Shown piece after piece: positions 12,998 to 20,739 of a stretch of 21,194 nt of DNA. Source of the DNA: a virus. Each line of letters begins with the position of its first letter. Positions within the stretch are counted from its first letter, which is position 1. A program made the position numbers and the translations under genes. The notes beneath the pieces are model-generated. The model had not been told where the DNA came from. It was given only the letters and a program-made list of their open reading frames with translations, and made no database searches. Where the stretch lies: positions 1-21,194 of the IMG/VR virus record IMGVR_UViG_3300031607_000025. One strand, written 5' to 3'.

Positions 12998-13363
12998 ATG
13001 AAGAAATCAACTAAAGGGGGATTAATATTCCTATTGATAATTATAGCATCGTTTATAATCGGTAGCTATATACTTACAGCAACATTTTTTGGAGTTCTAA
13101 CTTTAATAGGTTTGGTAGTACTTATCGAATCTATTGGACCGCTAAGGTGGTTAGTCTCCAAAAGCTCAAGAATAATAGATGTAGTTATTTTCTCATTTAC
13201 CGTATTGGCAATGGCCCAATACGGTCTTAATGTATCAGCAGCGCTTACTGTAGCTGGTGTAGGATTTACTTTAGTATATGCTCCGTATTTACGTGAGCAG
13301 ATTACAGAAGAACCTAAGAAAAAACAACGTAACAATTACAGTCAAAACTTTAATAGAAAATAA
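12998..13363 (+). CDS. 121-aa integral membrane protein
   Basis: After a short basic start (MKKSTKGG) there are four hydrophobic stretches at about 8-27, 28-46, 59-75 and 79-96, followed by a basic cytoplasm-like tail (EEPKKKQRNN). The first two are separated only by a polar turn. By the positive-inside rule both ends would be cytoplasmic. Phages encode such proteins as holins, membrane-remodelling factors or exclusion proteins. No holin signature, lysin neighbour or cysteine is seen here. Its TAA is followed immediately by the ATG of the JAMM-domain gene (13364). Confidence 0.75.
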   Translation: MKKSTKGGLIFLLIIIASFIIGSYILTATFFGVLTLIGLVVLIESIGPLRWLVSKSSRIIDVVIFSFTVLAMAQYGLNVSAALTVAGVGFTLVYAPYLREQITEEPKKKQRNNYSQNFNRK

Positions 13364-13816
13364 ATGAAAACTTATAAAGCTAATATTCCAAATTATTCAA
13401 TCAAGAAGAATAAAACAGATATCAAGAAAGTCAAGATTACATTAAGCTCTGAAGCAAATAAATATATTCGTGAATTTTATTACGAAGATATTGACGTTTA
13501 TGAGAGTTTTTATTTACTGTGCTTAAATAACGCTAACAATACTATTGGCTACGTTAAAATTAGTCAAGGAGGAATTACATCTACAGTTGTGGACGTTAGA
13601 GTTGTATTAAAATATGCAATAGAATCTCTAGCTACATCTGTAATACTTGCACACAATCATCCAAGCGGAACGCTTAAGCCAAGTCAAGCAGACAAAAATA
13701 TTACTGACAAGCTAAATAAAGCTTTGAGTTATCACGATATTAAACTGCTTGATCATTTGATATTAGCTCCAGATCCAAACTCTTATTTAAGCTTTGCAGA
13801 TGAAGGCCTGGTTTAG
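13364..13816 (+). CDS. RadC-like JAMM/MPN-domain protein
   Basis: 150 aa, essentially a single domain. The JAMM zinc-site pattern is complete: E47 in VYESFYLL, H97 and H99 in LAHNHPSGT, and D110 exactly ten residues after H99, with S101 in the usual position. The domain matches the C-terminal part of RadC proteins, and the N-terminal HhH region of full-length RadC is absent. RadC-type domains are common on mobile elements and phages of Bacteroidota. Their role in DNA metabolism is unsettled, and related JAMM proteins are metalloproteases. The ATG follows the membrane-protein stop with no spacing. The stop is 92 nt before the next gene, which has its own promoter-like box. Confidence 0.9.
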   Translation: MKTYKANIPNYSIKKNKTDIKKVKITLSSEANKYIREFYYEDIDVYESFYLLCLNNANNTIGYVKISQGGITSTVVDVRVVLKYAIESLATSVILAHNHPSGTLKPSQADKNITDKLNKALSYHDIKLLDHLILAPDPNSYLSFADEGLV

Positions 13817-13866
13817 AATAATAGACCTTCTTTTCATTATTGCTATCTATCTGACATTGATCTTAT

Positions 13867-13874
13867 TATATTTG
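13867..13874 (+). promoter_or_regulatory. Candidate promoter for the 118-aa gene
   Basis: TATATTTG fits TAnnTTTG. A TTG lies 24 nt upstream, wider than ideal. The 12-bp perfect palindrome ATTGATATCAAT (13879-13890) overlaps the expected start of transcription and could be an operator. The leader would be about 28 nt. Confidence 0.45.
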
Positions 13875-13908
13875 TATAATTGATATCAATAATTTTAAAC
13901 TTAATGTT

Positions 13909-14265
13909 ATGGCAAAAATGGAAAGAAAGGATTATGAAGCAGATGCAATTGTATCTCCTTCAAATCCTACAGTTAAACGTGTAAACACACAAAACAGTCC
14001 GTATTCTACACAAGCGACTGGGCATGATCTTCCCAATTCAAAGCTTATTCCTTTGAATAGTGAAAATTTAGATGCTCTCGTTACTGGCACCAGAGTATTA
14101 GACGGACAGCTTGAAAAAACTGTAAAGACAGTTAACAAAACAAGCAATGTTTTAGATGATGCTGTTATCAGCTACATTGATAGTTACACTGGTGAAGAAG
14201 TTACTAAAACTTACACAAAAAACGAATTGCTAGCATCTTCGACTATATTTTTAGCGAAGGTTTAG
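13909..14265 (+). CDS. Unknown 118-aa protein in its own transcription unit
   Basis: Begins MAKMERKDYEADAIVSPSNP. Residues 1-55 are polar and rich in Ser, Thr, Asn and Pro and look unstructured. Residues 56-118 are more ordered, with KTVKTVNKTSNVLDDAVISYIDSYTGEEVTKTYTKNELLA. It has no cysteine or membrane segment. A promoter-like box upstream and a strong terminator 20 nt after the stop make it a one-gene unit, unusual among its neighbours, which suggests distinct regulation or a high copy number. The function is not known. Confidence 0.72.
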   Translation: MAKMERKDYEADAIVSPSNPTVKRVNTQNSPYSTQATGHDLPNSKLIPLNSENLDALVTGTRVLDGQLEKTVKTVNKTSNVLDDAVISYIDSYTGEEVTKTYTKNELLASSTIFLAKV

Positions 14266-14285
14266 TAATTTACTTAACAACAATC

Positions 14286-14317
14286 AAAGGGCGTTCTTTA
14301 CACAGAACGCCCTTTTT
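14286..14317 (+). terminator. Intrinsic terminator
   Basis: AAAGGGCGTTCT (14286-14297) and AGAACGCCCTTT pair perfectly around TTACAC, and the stem runs into TTTTTATTTTAT. It follows the 118-aa gene by 20 nt and precedes the 138-aa gene by 13 nt. It should end the upstream transcript. A promoter for the next gene is not evident. Confidence 0.92.
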
Positions 14318-14330
14318 ATTTTATAAAACA

Positions 14331-14747
14331 ATGGGAAATAAATCAGTATTTCATTCAGTAATTAACAATAGATTATTTGAATTGTACGCAGAAGGAAATT
14401 CTTATTCTACAATTAAAGAAGCAATCTCAGACGAATTTCAAGTTGACTTTACAAATAAAGAACTTGGAGAAAAAATGGGAGAGATTAAAAAACAAATGGG
14501 CTGTGCTACTCAATTCCAAATGGGATATGAGTATGCTAAAACCAAGTTTTCAGTTATATTAGAACAGACAGAAACTAAATGTCAAAAGCAATTAATTAAA
14601 GAAAAAGAGCAAAGCTATTTTAAAGGCCATTACGAATGTAAAGGATCTTTAGAGCATCGACACAAGCAAATAGTAAATAGATATATAGCAATATTTATTA
14701 TTATTTATTTAGTGCTTAACATTACTTATTACGCAATTTTTAATTAA
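14331..14747 (+). CDS. 138-aa protein with a C-terminal membrane anchor
   Basis: The N-terminal 50 residues (LFELYAEGNSYSTIKEAISDEF...NKELGEKMGEIKK) look like a helix-turn-helix-style helical domain. The middle is charged with four cysteines (58, 84, 103 and one nearby context only). The last 20 residues (about 118-135, YIAIFIIIYLVLNITYYAIF) form one hydrophobic helix at the extreme end, so this would be a tail-anchored protein with the soluble part in the cytoplasm. A DNA-binding domain tied to the membrane could position phage DNA, but that is inference. The gene starts right after a terminator. The next gene starts 8 nt after its stop with an AACAAGGTT leader. Confidence 0.68.
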   Translation: MGNKSVFHSVINNRLFELYAEGNSYSTIKEAISDEFQVDFTNKELGEKMGEIKKQMGCATQFQMGYEYAKTKFSVILEQTETKCQKQLIKEKEQSYFKGHYECKGSLEHRHKQIVNRYIAIFIIIYLVLNITYYAIFN

Positions 14748-14755
14748 ACAAGGTT

Positions 14756-15748
14756 ATGAGAAATATCAAGAATATTATTGACGAGATCACAAAGGAGATT
14801 CAAGAAACATCTTACAAGCTGTTTTGGGATTACAATTCAGAATTAAGTATAGATCAAATCTCTAAAATAATTAGAGGGAATTTATGTGAAGTGCAAGCAG
14901 AAATATTTGATTTAAATATTGATTCTTCATTTGATGGCCAAAGACAATTAAGATCTGAAATAGTTGAAAAATACATAGATAAATTATCAAAATTTATGGT
15001 TGATACTTCGAATGTTTCAGAGGTTATTGATCAATTAGAAGATATGGGATATGAAATAGAATATCCTATGTTAGATGAAAATTTAGAAGAGCTCATAGAG
15101 CTTACACAAAAAGTTGTTGCAAATTACTACACAGGCTATACAATGGCCTCTGGTAGTTGGAATTGGACAGAAGCTGAAATTAAATCAGAAAGAATTAAAA
15201 TTAAAAAACACCTCAACATATTTGATAATTCAAATTATGATGAGGCTATTGATTCTATGATTGAAAATGCTACACATGGTGGCGAATTACTTGTGTATTT
15301 TGAATTAGAAATCAAAGATTTTATAGATACTGATGAGGTTTTAAGCATACAGTTTAAAAACTATCAGATTGGAATTATTGATCATGTTCAAGGAAGCGGA
15401 GATATACTTGAAACAGATATTCAAAGTACACTTATTGTTCCTTTTAATTTAGATAATCTTTATCTAGAAAAGGAGATTAAATACAACTGGACGTATTCTA
15501 TTGCTGGCATGGTATCTAATTGGGCTGACAGCACTAAAGTAGAACTTACATCTGCTAATGTAGGAGATATAAGAAAGAGTGTTAATGCAGAGATTCAGCA
15601 AGCTGAAGCAAAATACAATCAGACTTACAAAGAAGGAGGTTGTACGCTTGGAGATATGGATATTTACAGACATCGAAACGTGACCTATATAAACAATTAT
15701 CCTTGTGGAAATAAGTGTAAGGATTGTGGTAATTTCTGGATAGATTAA
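14756..15748 (+). CDS. Unknown 330-aa acidic protein with a Cys-rich tail
   Basis: Not recognised. It is highly acidic, with long helices through residues 1-120 (IIDEITKEIQETSYKLFW, QLRSEIVEKYIDKLSKF). A mixed region follows, and a strand-rich part at about 180-245 includes GELLVYFELEIKDFID. The C-terminal tail has CGNKCKDCGNFW with cysteines at 317, 321 and 324, and nearby histidine and tyrosines. Three close cysteines could make a partial metal site or a surface for a partner. The acidic character recalls DNA-mimic proteins but that is only a composition argument. The leader is AACAAGGTT. Confidence 0.75.
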   Translation: MRNIKNIIDEITKEIQETSYKLFWDYNSELSIDQISKIIRGNLCEVQAEIFDLNIDSSFDGQRQLRSEIVEKYIDKLSKFMVDTSNVSEVIDQLEDMGYEIEYPMLDENLEELIELTQKVVANYYTGYTMASGSWNWTEAEIKSERIKIKKHLNIFDNSNYDEAIDSMIENATHGGELLVYFELEIKDFIDTDEVLSIQFKNYQIGIIDHVQGSGDILETDIQSTLIVPFNLDNLYLEKEIKYNWTYSIAGMVSNWADSTKVELTSANVGDIRKSVNAEIQQAEAKYNQTYKEGGCTLGDMDIYRHRNVTYINNYPCGNKCKDCGNFWID

Positions 15749-15750
15749 TT

Positions 15751-15927
15751 ATGCAAAAATATAGAATTCAGTTATACCTTGAAAAAGGTTATCCAGATTG
15801 GCAAGGCCAAACATACGATGAAGATATGTACATTGTTGTAGACAAATTCAACATCGATGCGTTAGGGGAGTTTATGCCTATAAAAGAAGCTTTAAAAAAT
15901 AAAAATGAATTAATAAATCAAGTATGA
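15751..15927 (+). CDS. 58-aa small protein
   Basis: The frame runs from MQKYRIQLYLEKGYPDWQGQ to NKNELINQV. A strand-turn-strand start (KYRIQLYLEKG) and a short helix at the end suggest a compact fold. The ATG lies 2 nt after the stop of the 330-aa gene, and its TGA overlaps the ATG of the 133-aa gene as ATGA (15924-15927), so it is tightly embedded in the operon. Tryptophan 17 and the DWQGQTYDEDMY stretch look like real coding sequence. The function is unknown. Confidence 0.62.
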   Translation: MQKYRIQLYLEKGYPDWQGQTYDEDMYIVVDKFNIDALGEFMPIKEALKNKNELINQV

Positions 15928-16325
15928 AATATTTGCAAGATTATATGGAAGACAGACAAACAAAGGCATTTGAACAAGCGAATGCCTTTTTTGCTTTTAG
16001 TAAAAAACAATTAAAAGAAGGCTTTAAAAAACATTCTGAAGCTGATCATTTTACTAATCTTGGAAACGGTCTTGTTTGTAATGCAGACAAAGCTGAATGG
16101 CTTTTGAAAGAACTTGACAAAATATACAATGATTCTCTTCAGCAAGACATTAAAGAAAACACTTTAGAAGGTATTATTCTTAGAGAACTAGCAAATCATG
16201 AAGCATATTTTACAGGAGATATAGAATCAACATGGGATGCAGTTAAAAACTATCCTGGTATTAAAAAAGAATTTGTTGAAAAATTATTTATAAACAAGAA
16301 TTTTAAAATCGAAGAAAATGTATAA
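15924..16325 (+). CDS. 133-aa conserved-looking protein of unknown function
   Basis: Begins MKYLQDYMEDRQTKAFEQANAFFAFSKKQ. The signatures FFAFSKKQLKEG, NLGNGLV near 46-52, and ILRELANHEAYFTGD near 86-100 match, from memory, a family of small hypothetical proteins of Bacteroidota phages and mobile elements (RELANHE plus an acidic end). I cannot give a function or a secure family name. It is predicted mostly helical and cytosolic. It overlaps the preceding 58-aa gene by ATGA and the following frame by 8 nt, so all are co-translated. Confidence 0.75.
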   Translation: MKYLQDYMEDRQTKAFEQANAFFAFSKKQLKEGFKKHSEADHFTNLGNGLVCNADKAEWLLKELDKIYNDSLQQDIKENTLEGIILRELANHEAYFTGDIESTWDAVKNYPGIKKEFVEKLFINKNFKIEENV

Positions 16326-16665
16326 AACAATAATATCAAAAAGAGACATAATGCAAAAAGTCTATACTAAAGATGAGCTTAAAAATATAGACAGTGCAAT
16401 ACCGATACAAAATTGGAAAGATTTTTCACCAGTTGATCATGTTATGAATTACAATGAACCAAACACTTATGGTAAAATTGAAAATCTTAACGAAATTGGA
16501 GAACAACGTCTAATAAAGTTATATCATCAAACAAAAATAAATTGGAAAGATTTTTCTAGTATTCGTAATATTATAGAAGTTTTTGAAAAAAATGAAGATT
16601 CAGAAGCTATTGAAGCTTTATCTATGCTTAAAGAGTATTTAAGATATCACGAACTTAAAGATTAA
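16318..16665 (+). CDS. 115-aa protein with a repeated NWKDFS motif
   Basis: NWKDFS occurs twice, in IQNWKDFSPVDHVMNY (about 31-46) and KINWKDFSSIRNIIEV (about 74-89), so the protein probably contains two diverged copies of a unit of about 43 residues. The rest is helical (SEAIEALSMLKEYLRYHEL). There is no cysteine and no membrane segment. The first ATG overlaps the previous stop by 8 nt. A second ATG at 16351 (MQKVYTKDEL) is a reasonable alternative start. I recognise no family. Confidence 0.7.
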   Translation: MYKTIISKRDIMQKVYTKDELKNIDSAIPIQNWKDFSPVDHVMNYNEPNTYGKIENLNEIGEQRLIKLYHQTKINWKDFSSIRNIIEVFEKNEDSEAIEALSMLKEYLRYHELKD

Positions 16666-16704
16666 ATAAATTAATTATAAATATAAATTTTAAAAATCAA
16701 GGTT

Positions 16705-17031
16705 ATGAAACAAGTAAGTTTTAAGAATTGGAATTGCAAAGTAGTTAAAAAAGAATATCGTAACAAAGCGACAGCTCTTCTACTTGTAGATGCATCAGAT
16801 GATTCACCGATAGCTACAGCTACGGTGAATTTAACAGAAGAAAGTATAGATTTTAGAAAGTATATAGTATCAGAAATTCTTCCTAAAAATGTAGCATACA
16901 TTAAAACATGGAGTGAAAACGAAGGTATGCTAGAAGCTTTAGAAGAAGCTGGTATTGTAAAAGATTTAAAAATAAAAGTTCCAGTAGGTCCTTATGGTTC
17001 TACTGCAACTCAAGTAGAAATCTTAATATAA
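16705..17031 (+). CDS. 108-aa protein resembling a small mobile-element family (DUF4313-like)
   Basis: Begins MKQVSFKNWNCKVVKKEY. The stretches TALLLVDASDDSPIATATVNL (about 23-43) and TWSENEGMLEALEEAGIV (about 68-85) resemble proteins often found on Bacteroidota conjugative elements and phages that I recall under DUF4313. The match is from memory and the biochemical role of that family is not known. It is preceded by ATCAAGGTT. Its stop codon TAA is followed immediately by the ATG of the helicase-methyltransferase gene, so the two may be functionally linked. Confidence 0.72.
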   Translation: MKQVSFKNWNCKVVKKEYRNKATALLLVDASDDSPIATATVNLTEESIDFRKYIVSEILPKNVAYIKTWSENEGMLEALEEAGIVKDLKIKVPVGPYGSTATQVEILI

Positions 17032-19623
17032 ATGTCTAATATTGCTCCAAATAAAAAAGAGCAGTTTTTGTTTGATTTTCACGAAGAGGAAATGACCTCT
17101 AAAAAAACAGAAAACGTTATCGATGTTCCTTACATAAAAGGAGATCTTGATAACATCAAAGAAATGCTTTCTGAATTATACGATAGTCAACAAGAAGATG
17201 TTCTACGTATTGAAGAGCGTTTCAGAGTAGGTAAAGGTTATTTATGTACAAATGGTACTGGTACTGGCAAAACATTTGTTGGTCTTGGTACTGTTAAAAG
17301 ATTCTGTGCTAAAGGCTGCAGAAACATATTGATCATTACTCCTACTGAAACGAAATGTCTCGATTGGATAGAAGAAGCTAAGCATCTTAACTTAAATCTA
17401 TATATGCTTCAAAGTATTGAAGATAGTGGATTTGATATAAGAGTAACTACTTATGCAAACTTTTATCAGAACGAGACTTTAGACAATGTAGTATGGGATT
17501 TAATTATTTATGATGAATCGCATTATTTAAATCAAAATTCTAAGGGTCAAGCAACGTCTTATCTGCAAAAACATAAAGTAGTTTCAAACCTGCCTTCTGC
17601 AGTAAAAGAGAAAGCTTATGACATTATTGGAGATCGACCTGTATATAATCCAGCTAAAGATGATTATGAATTATATCATTGGCAATTTGATGCTTGGAAG
17701 AATCAGATGAAAACTTTCACTTATGATACTGTAGTAAAAACTAAAGTATTGTTTTTGTCTGCTACTCCATTTGCTTATCATAAATCAATATTGTATGCTG
17801 ATGGTGCTTTATTTGATATTGAAGAAACAATAGAAAAGGAAGAACCTTCAGGAAGATATAATGAAGCTTCTGGTTTTAATAAGTTTCTAACGGAACATTT
17901 TGGATATAGGATGAGGTACAACAAATGTACTATTCCAGAGACTGGTGTAGATCAAAGTTTGTTAGAACGAAACTTTTTTGAAACTCATGTTGAGAAAGGC
18001 ATAATGTCAACTAGAATATTAGAGCTTAAGCATGATTATTCAAGAGAATTTGTGCTTGTAAGTTCTAATTTAGGAAACTTTATCAACAGCGGCATAGAGA
18101 TGTGGTACAACAAGTATGTGTACGAAAAGTACAAATACATGGAACGATTGATCATCAAAAAGAAATACAATTACATTTATGTCAATCAGCTTTTAGAAGC
18201 AATAAAAGCTAAGGAAATACTTGACAGAATCCAGCAGCATTTAGACTTGGGGAGAAAAGTAGTTGTGTTTCATAGTTATAATCATTCTACTGTAGAGCAT
18301 CCATTTAGATTTGATGCAGATAAACTGACAAAAAAAGACGACAAAGGATATGTTCAACCATTAAAAAGAGAAATAAATGAGTGGTACAGTGAATATCCAG
18401 AATATGCTAATCTTTCTTTAGAAGGTTTAAATAATTGCCGAGCAACAATTAAAGAACGGTTTCCAGATATGCTAGAGTTTAATGGAACGATTAGCAAAAA
18501 GAAAAAGAAGAAGAACAAAGAATTGTTTAACGATGATAATTCTGGATATGATTTAATTGTTATACAGTCTAAAGCAGGTAAAGAAGGCATCTCTTTGCAT
18601 GACAATCAAGACGGTAAGCCCAGAGTATTAATTAATCTTTCATTGCCAGTAGCGCCTACTGAAGCAATTCAGACAGAAGGTAGAATATACAGAAGCGGAC
18701 TAAAGAGTAACGCGATGTTTGAATACCCTGTGATACATACAAACTTTGAAAAGATAGCATTTGCAACTAAAATTGCTGAACGTGCTAAGACTGCAGAGAA
18801 TCTTGCAATGGGTAACCTTGCTAGAGATTTAGAGACAGCGTTTAAAGAAGGTTATGTGAATGCTACAATGGATAAGCCTAATCTTCAACAAGGTGTAGGC
18901 GGTAAAGAAAGTGATAGAGCTTTAATAGAAATATCAGATTTTGATAAAGCAAAGACCTATTATTTTTCTAGAGGTAAAAAGAATGCCAAAAATAAATCGG
19001 CAGAAGGCAAAGATTATTTTGCTACTCCTGAACCATTAGGTTATAAAATGGTTCAATGGCTAGATCCTCAACCAGACGAAGATGGTTTAGAACCTTCAGT
19101 TGGCCACGGTGCAATCGGAAGATGGTTCCCAGGTACTACAAGTAATGTATATGTGGAGCCGAGCTTAGAGTTGTTTTCTCAAATGACTATTAATTGTGTA
19201 GGCAGACACGAGAATATGGAATTTGAAGAATTGCCATTGGTAAACAAGTTTGATTTTATAGCTATGAATCCACCGTTTGGAAAGAATAGCAGACAAGCTG
19301 CTGAACATATTCAAAAAGCTTTATTGCATATGAGGCAAAGATCTAGGAAAGGAGCAAGGTTACTTGCTATTGTTCCTAATGGAGCTTCAATGTCTAACAA
19401 TTTAATCAAGCTTATGGAGCATAAAAAATTTGCTAATTTTAGGCTTACTGGAGAAATGCTTTTGCCTGCTGTTACTTTTAATCGTGCAGGCACTGGTGTT
19501 ATGTGTAAGATAATTCGCATCGAACATGTAAACACAGGAAATGACTATTGTCGTGAAATTGATTTGACTCATTGTAAAGACATTGGGGAATTTTTTGATG
19601 AAATAGAACACATCGATTTTTAA
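17032..19623 (+). CDS. Helicase-methyltransferase fusion protein
   Basis: 863 aa. The N-terminal superfamily 2 helicase has Walker A GTGTGKT (75-81), DEAD-type box DESH (161-164), SAT (243-245), GKEGISLHD (516-524) and motif VI Q-x-EGRIYRSG (547-556). The C-terminal domain is an N6-adenine-type DNA methyltransferase: FATP near 663-666, SAM-binding LEPSVGHGAIGRW (686-698), and catalytic NPPF (746-749). A Lys-rich run lies at 489-496. ATP-driven movement along DNA coupled to base methylation is the obvious reading. I see no nuclease motif, so self-protection or anti-restriction is more likely than restriction. P1 DarB also joins these activities but is far longer and, as I recall, in the opposite order. 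Modification regulating transcription or packaging is also possible. Confidence 0.92.
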   Translation: MSNIAPNKKEQFLFDFHEEEMTSKKTENVIDVPYIKGDLDNIKEMLSELYDSQQEDVLRIEERFRVGKGYLCTNGTGTGKTFVGLGTVKRFCAKGCRNILIITPTETKCLDWIEEAKHLNLNLYMLQSIEDSGFDIRVTTYANFYQNETLDNVVWDLIIYDESHYLNQNSKGQATSYLQKHKVVSNLPSAVKEKAYDIIGDRPVYNPAKDDYELYHWQFDAWKNQMKTFTYDTVVKTKVLFLSATPFAYHKSILYADGALFDIEETIEKEEPSGRYNEASGFNKFLTEHFGYRMRYNKCTIPETGVDQSLLERNFFETHVEKGIMSTRILELKHDYSREFVLVSSNLGNFINSGIEMWYNKYVYEKYKYMERLIIKKKYNYIYVNQLLEAIKAKEILDRIQQHLDLGRKVVVFHSYNHSTVEHPFRFDADKLTKKDDKGYVQPLKREINEWYSEYPEYANLSLEGLNNCRATIKERFPDMLEFNGTISKKKKKKNKELFNDDNSGYDLIVIQSKAGKEGISLHDNQDGKPRVLINLSLPVAPTEAIQTEGRIYRSGLKSNAMFEYPVIHTNFEKIAFATKIAERAKTAENLAMGNLARDLETAFKEGYVNATMDKPNLQQGVGGKESDRALIEISDFDKAKTYYFSRGKKNAKNKSAEGKDYFATPEPLGYKMVQWLDPQPDEDGLEPSVGHGAIGRWFPGTTSNVYVEPSLELFSQMTINCVGRHENMEFEELPLVNKFDFIAMNPPFGKNSRQAAEHIQKALLHMRQRSRKGARLLAIVPNGASMSNNLIKLMEHKKFANFRLTGEMLLPAVTFNRAGTGVMCKIIRIEHVNTGNDYCREIDLTHCKDIGEFFDEIEHIDF

Positions 19624-19625
19624 TC

Positions 19626-19653
19626 AACGCCCTCTAATCGGAGGGCGTTTTTA
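19626..19653 (+). terminator. Intrinsic terminator after the helicase-methyltransferase gene
   Basis: AACGCCCTC (19626-19634) and GAGGGCGTT (19641-19649) are exact complements around TAATCG, followed by TTTTAATTT. It lies directly after the TAA at 19621-19623, so it ends the long transcript there. The 79-aa gene begins 12 nt further on, with no evident promoter between. Confidence 0.92.
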
Positions 19654-19664
19654 ATTTAAAATTT

Positions 19665-19904
19665 ATGAAAGTATTTATAGTTTACAAGACAGACTCCTGG
19701 CACAGCTTTGCCAGTAGAGATTTAATTGGAATAGCTACAAGCAAAGATGAATACATAAACATTTGTCAAGCTCAAGCGAAAAAAGAAAATAAAATTATTA
19801 CAACTGATGATATCTTTAACCTCAGCAACATAATGCAAACTCAAGGTTGTCTATTAGAAGGAGAACTTTACGTAGAGGAAGTATCAACAAACATGTTACT
19901 ATAG
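19665..19904 (+). CDS. 79-aa conserved-looking small protein
   Basis: Begins MKVFIVYKTDSWHSFASRDLIG and continues with a helix (KDEYINICQAQAKKENK), then NLSNIMQTQG and LLEGELYVEEVSTNMLL. I associate this strand-helix-strand pattern, with SWHS-ASRDLIG near the start and QTQG in the middle, with small hypothetical proteins of Bacteroidota phages. No function is known to me. It is soluble, with one Cys in ICQAQ and another in GCLLEG. It follows the terminator and opens a run of small, tightly packed genes. Confidence 0.7.
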   Translation: MKVFIVYKTDSWHSFASRDLIGIATSKDEYINICQAQAKKENKIITTDDIFNLSNIMQTQGCLLEGELYVEEVSTNMLL

Positions 19905-19906
19905 TT

Positions 19907-20119
19907 ATGAAAAAAGAAACAAAAGGAAGAAAAAGACAGCCAACAGGAGCTTATTTTAAGTTTCATGTAAGTACTCAAGGAACCGTTGTAAGAAATTTAC
20001 AAGGTATTGATATTCCAAAATACATATTGTTTTGGAGATATGGATTTAGAGATATAGAACAAATTAAAAAGCACAAAGAATTTACTGTGAATTTAAGACC
20101 TAGAAGATATGGTTACTAG
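19907..20119 (+). CDS. 70-aa basic small protein
   Basis: Begins MKKETKGRKRQPTGAYFKFH, with seven Lys or Arg in the first eleven residues, followed by hydrophobic strands and an end of NLRPRRYGY. The longer in-frame reading from 19847 is rejected because it would overlap the 79-aa gene, and because ATG at 19907 stands 2 nt after that gene's stop. The charge suggests nucleic-acid or ribosome contact. There is no recognised domain. Its last 11 nt overlap the start of the 142-aa gene. Confidence 0.62.
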   Translation: MKKETKGRKRQPTGAYFKFHVSTQGTVVRNLQGIDIPKYILFWRYGFRDIEQIKKHKEFTVNLRPRRYGY

Positions 20120-20537
20120 AAAAGATTATACTGTAAAGTTTAGAGACTATGGAAACATTACTGTTCCTAAAGGAACTCGTGTTACTCATGAGACTGCGTT
20201 AGGTTTTGACAGAAATTATAATTTTGTTGCCGAGCTTGATTGGGTAACAAAGTTTTATCCTACAATAGACAACATTCTTAAAATGGATCTTGAAAATTAT
20301 GGTTTGAATATTCCAGAAGAATATTTGAATAAAATTGAAAAAGAACATTTGAATAAAAATGAAGATATTTACGGAAACAAAGGAGCTGTTTGGTCCGACG
20401 AAATACACATAAGTATTTCAGGACAAAGTACAACGCTTTGTGGTACTCCAATGCTTGCCTTTAATTGGGCAAGCATTGAAAATTTAAGTCATGTGTCTTG
20501 TCCAAAATGTATAGATAAAAAAAAGAACAATGTCTAG
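20109..20537 (+). CDS. 142-aa protein with a C-terminal Cys cluster
   Basis: The N-terminal 45 residues look beta-rich (YTVKFRDYGNITVPKGTRVTHETAL). The C-terminus has TTLCGTPMLAFNW, then SHVSCPKCID: cysteines at 111, 131 and 134, with H128 as a possible fourth ligand. CGTP...CPKC is the spacing of a treble-clef or zinc-knuckle fold seen in many small phage proteins. Function is unknown. It overlaps the 70-aa gene by 11 nt and the following 69-aa gene by 8 nt, so the three are coupled. Confidence 0.72.
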   Translation: MVTRKDYTVKFRDYGNITVPKGTRVTHETALGFDRNYNFVAELDWVTKFYPTIDNILKMDLENYGLNIPEEYLNKIEKEHLNKNEDIYGNKGAVWSDEIHISISGQSTTLCGTPMLAFNWASIENLSHVSCPKCIDKKKNNV

Positions 20538-20739
20538 CCAACAACGCGCTAGAATTTACTTAGTACACGGTAAACAAGTTGCAATAATCAAATCGAATAG
20601 ATATACATACAATGTCCGATTTGTTAAGTCAGGTAAGTTTAGGGAAATATATAAGCATCTAGTAATTAGATGGGAGCCTAAACCTAAAAAGACTATTAAG
20701 GTTAAAAAAATTAAATCACAAACAAAGCTAGACTTTTGA
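20530..20739 (+). CDS. 69-aa basic protein whose stop codon lies in a hairpin
   Basis: Begins MSSQQRARIYLVHGKQVAII, with alternating strand-like segments (YTYNVRFVKSGKFREIY, HLVIRWEPKPKK), and ends with a Lys-rich tail (KTIKVKKIKSQTKLDF). It looks like a small all-beta, nucleic-acid-binding type protein, but no family is assigned. The TGA stop (20737-20739) lies at the top of a long hairpin (20726-20749), so the last codons are inside the stem. It overlaps the upstream gene by 8 nt. Confidence 0.68.
   Translation: MSSQQRARIYLVHGKQVAIIKSNRYTYNVRFVKSGKFREIYKHLVIRWEPKPKKTIKVKKIKSQTKLDF

Noticed and set aside
13867-13890. ATTGATATCAAT as a phage attachment site
   Set aside because: A 12-bp AT-rich palindrome with no second copy pair or integrase nearby; an operator is the simpler reading.
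19847-19906. Upstream extension of the 70-aa protein to an ATG at 19847
   Set aside because: It would overlap the 79-aa gene by 58 nt, while the ATG at 19907 follows that gene's stop by 2 nt.
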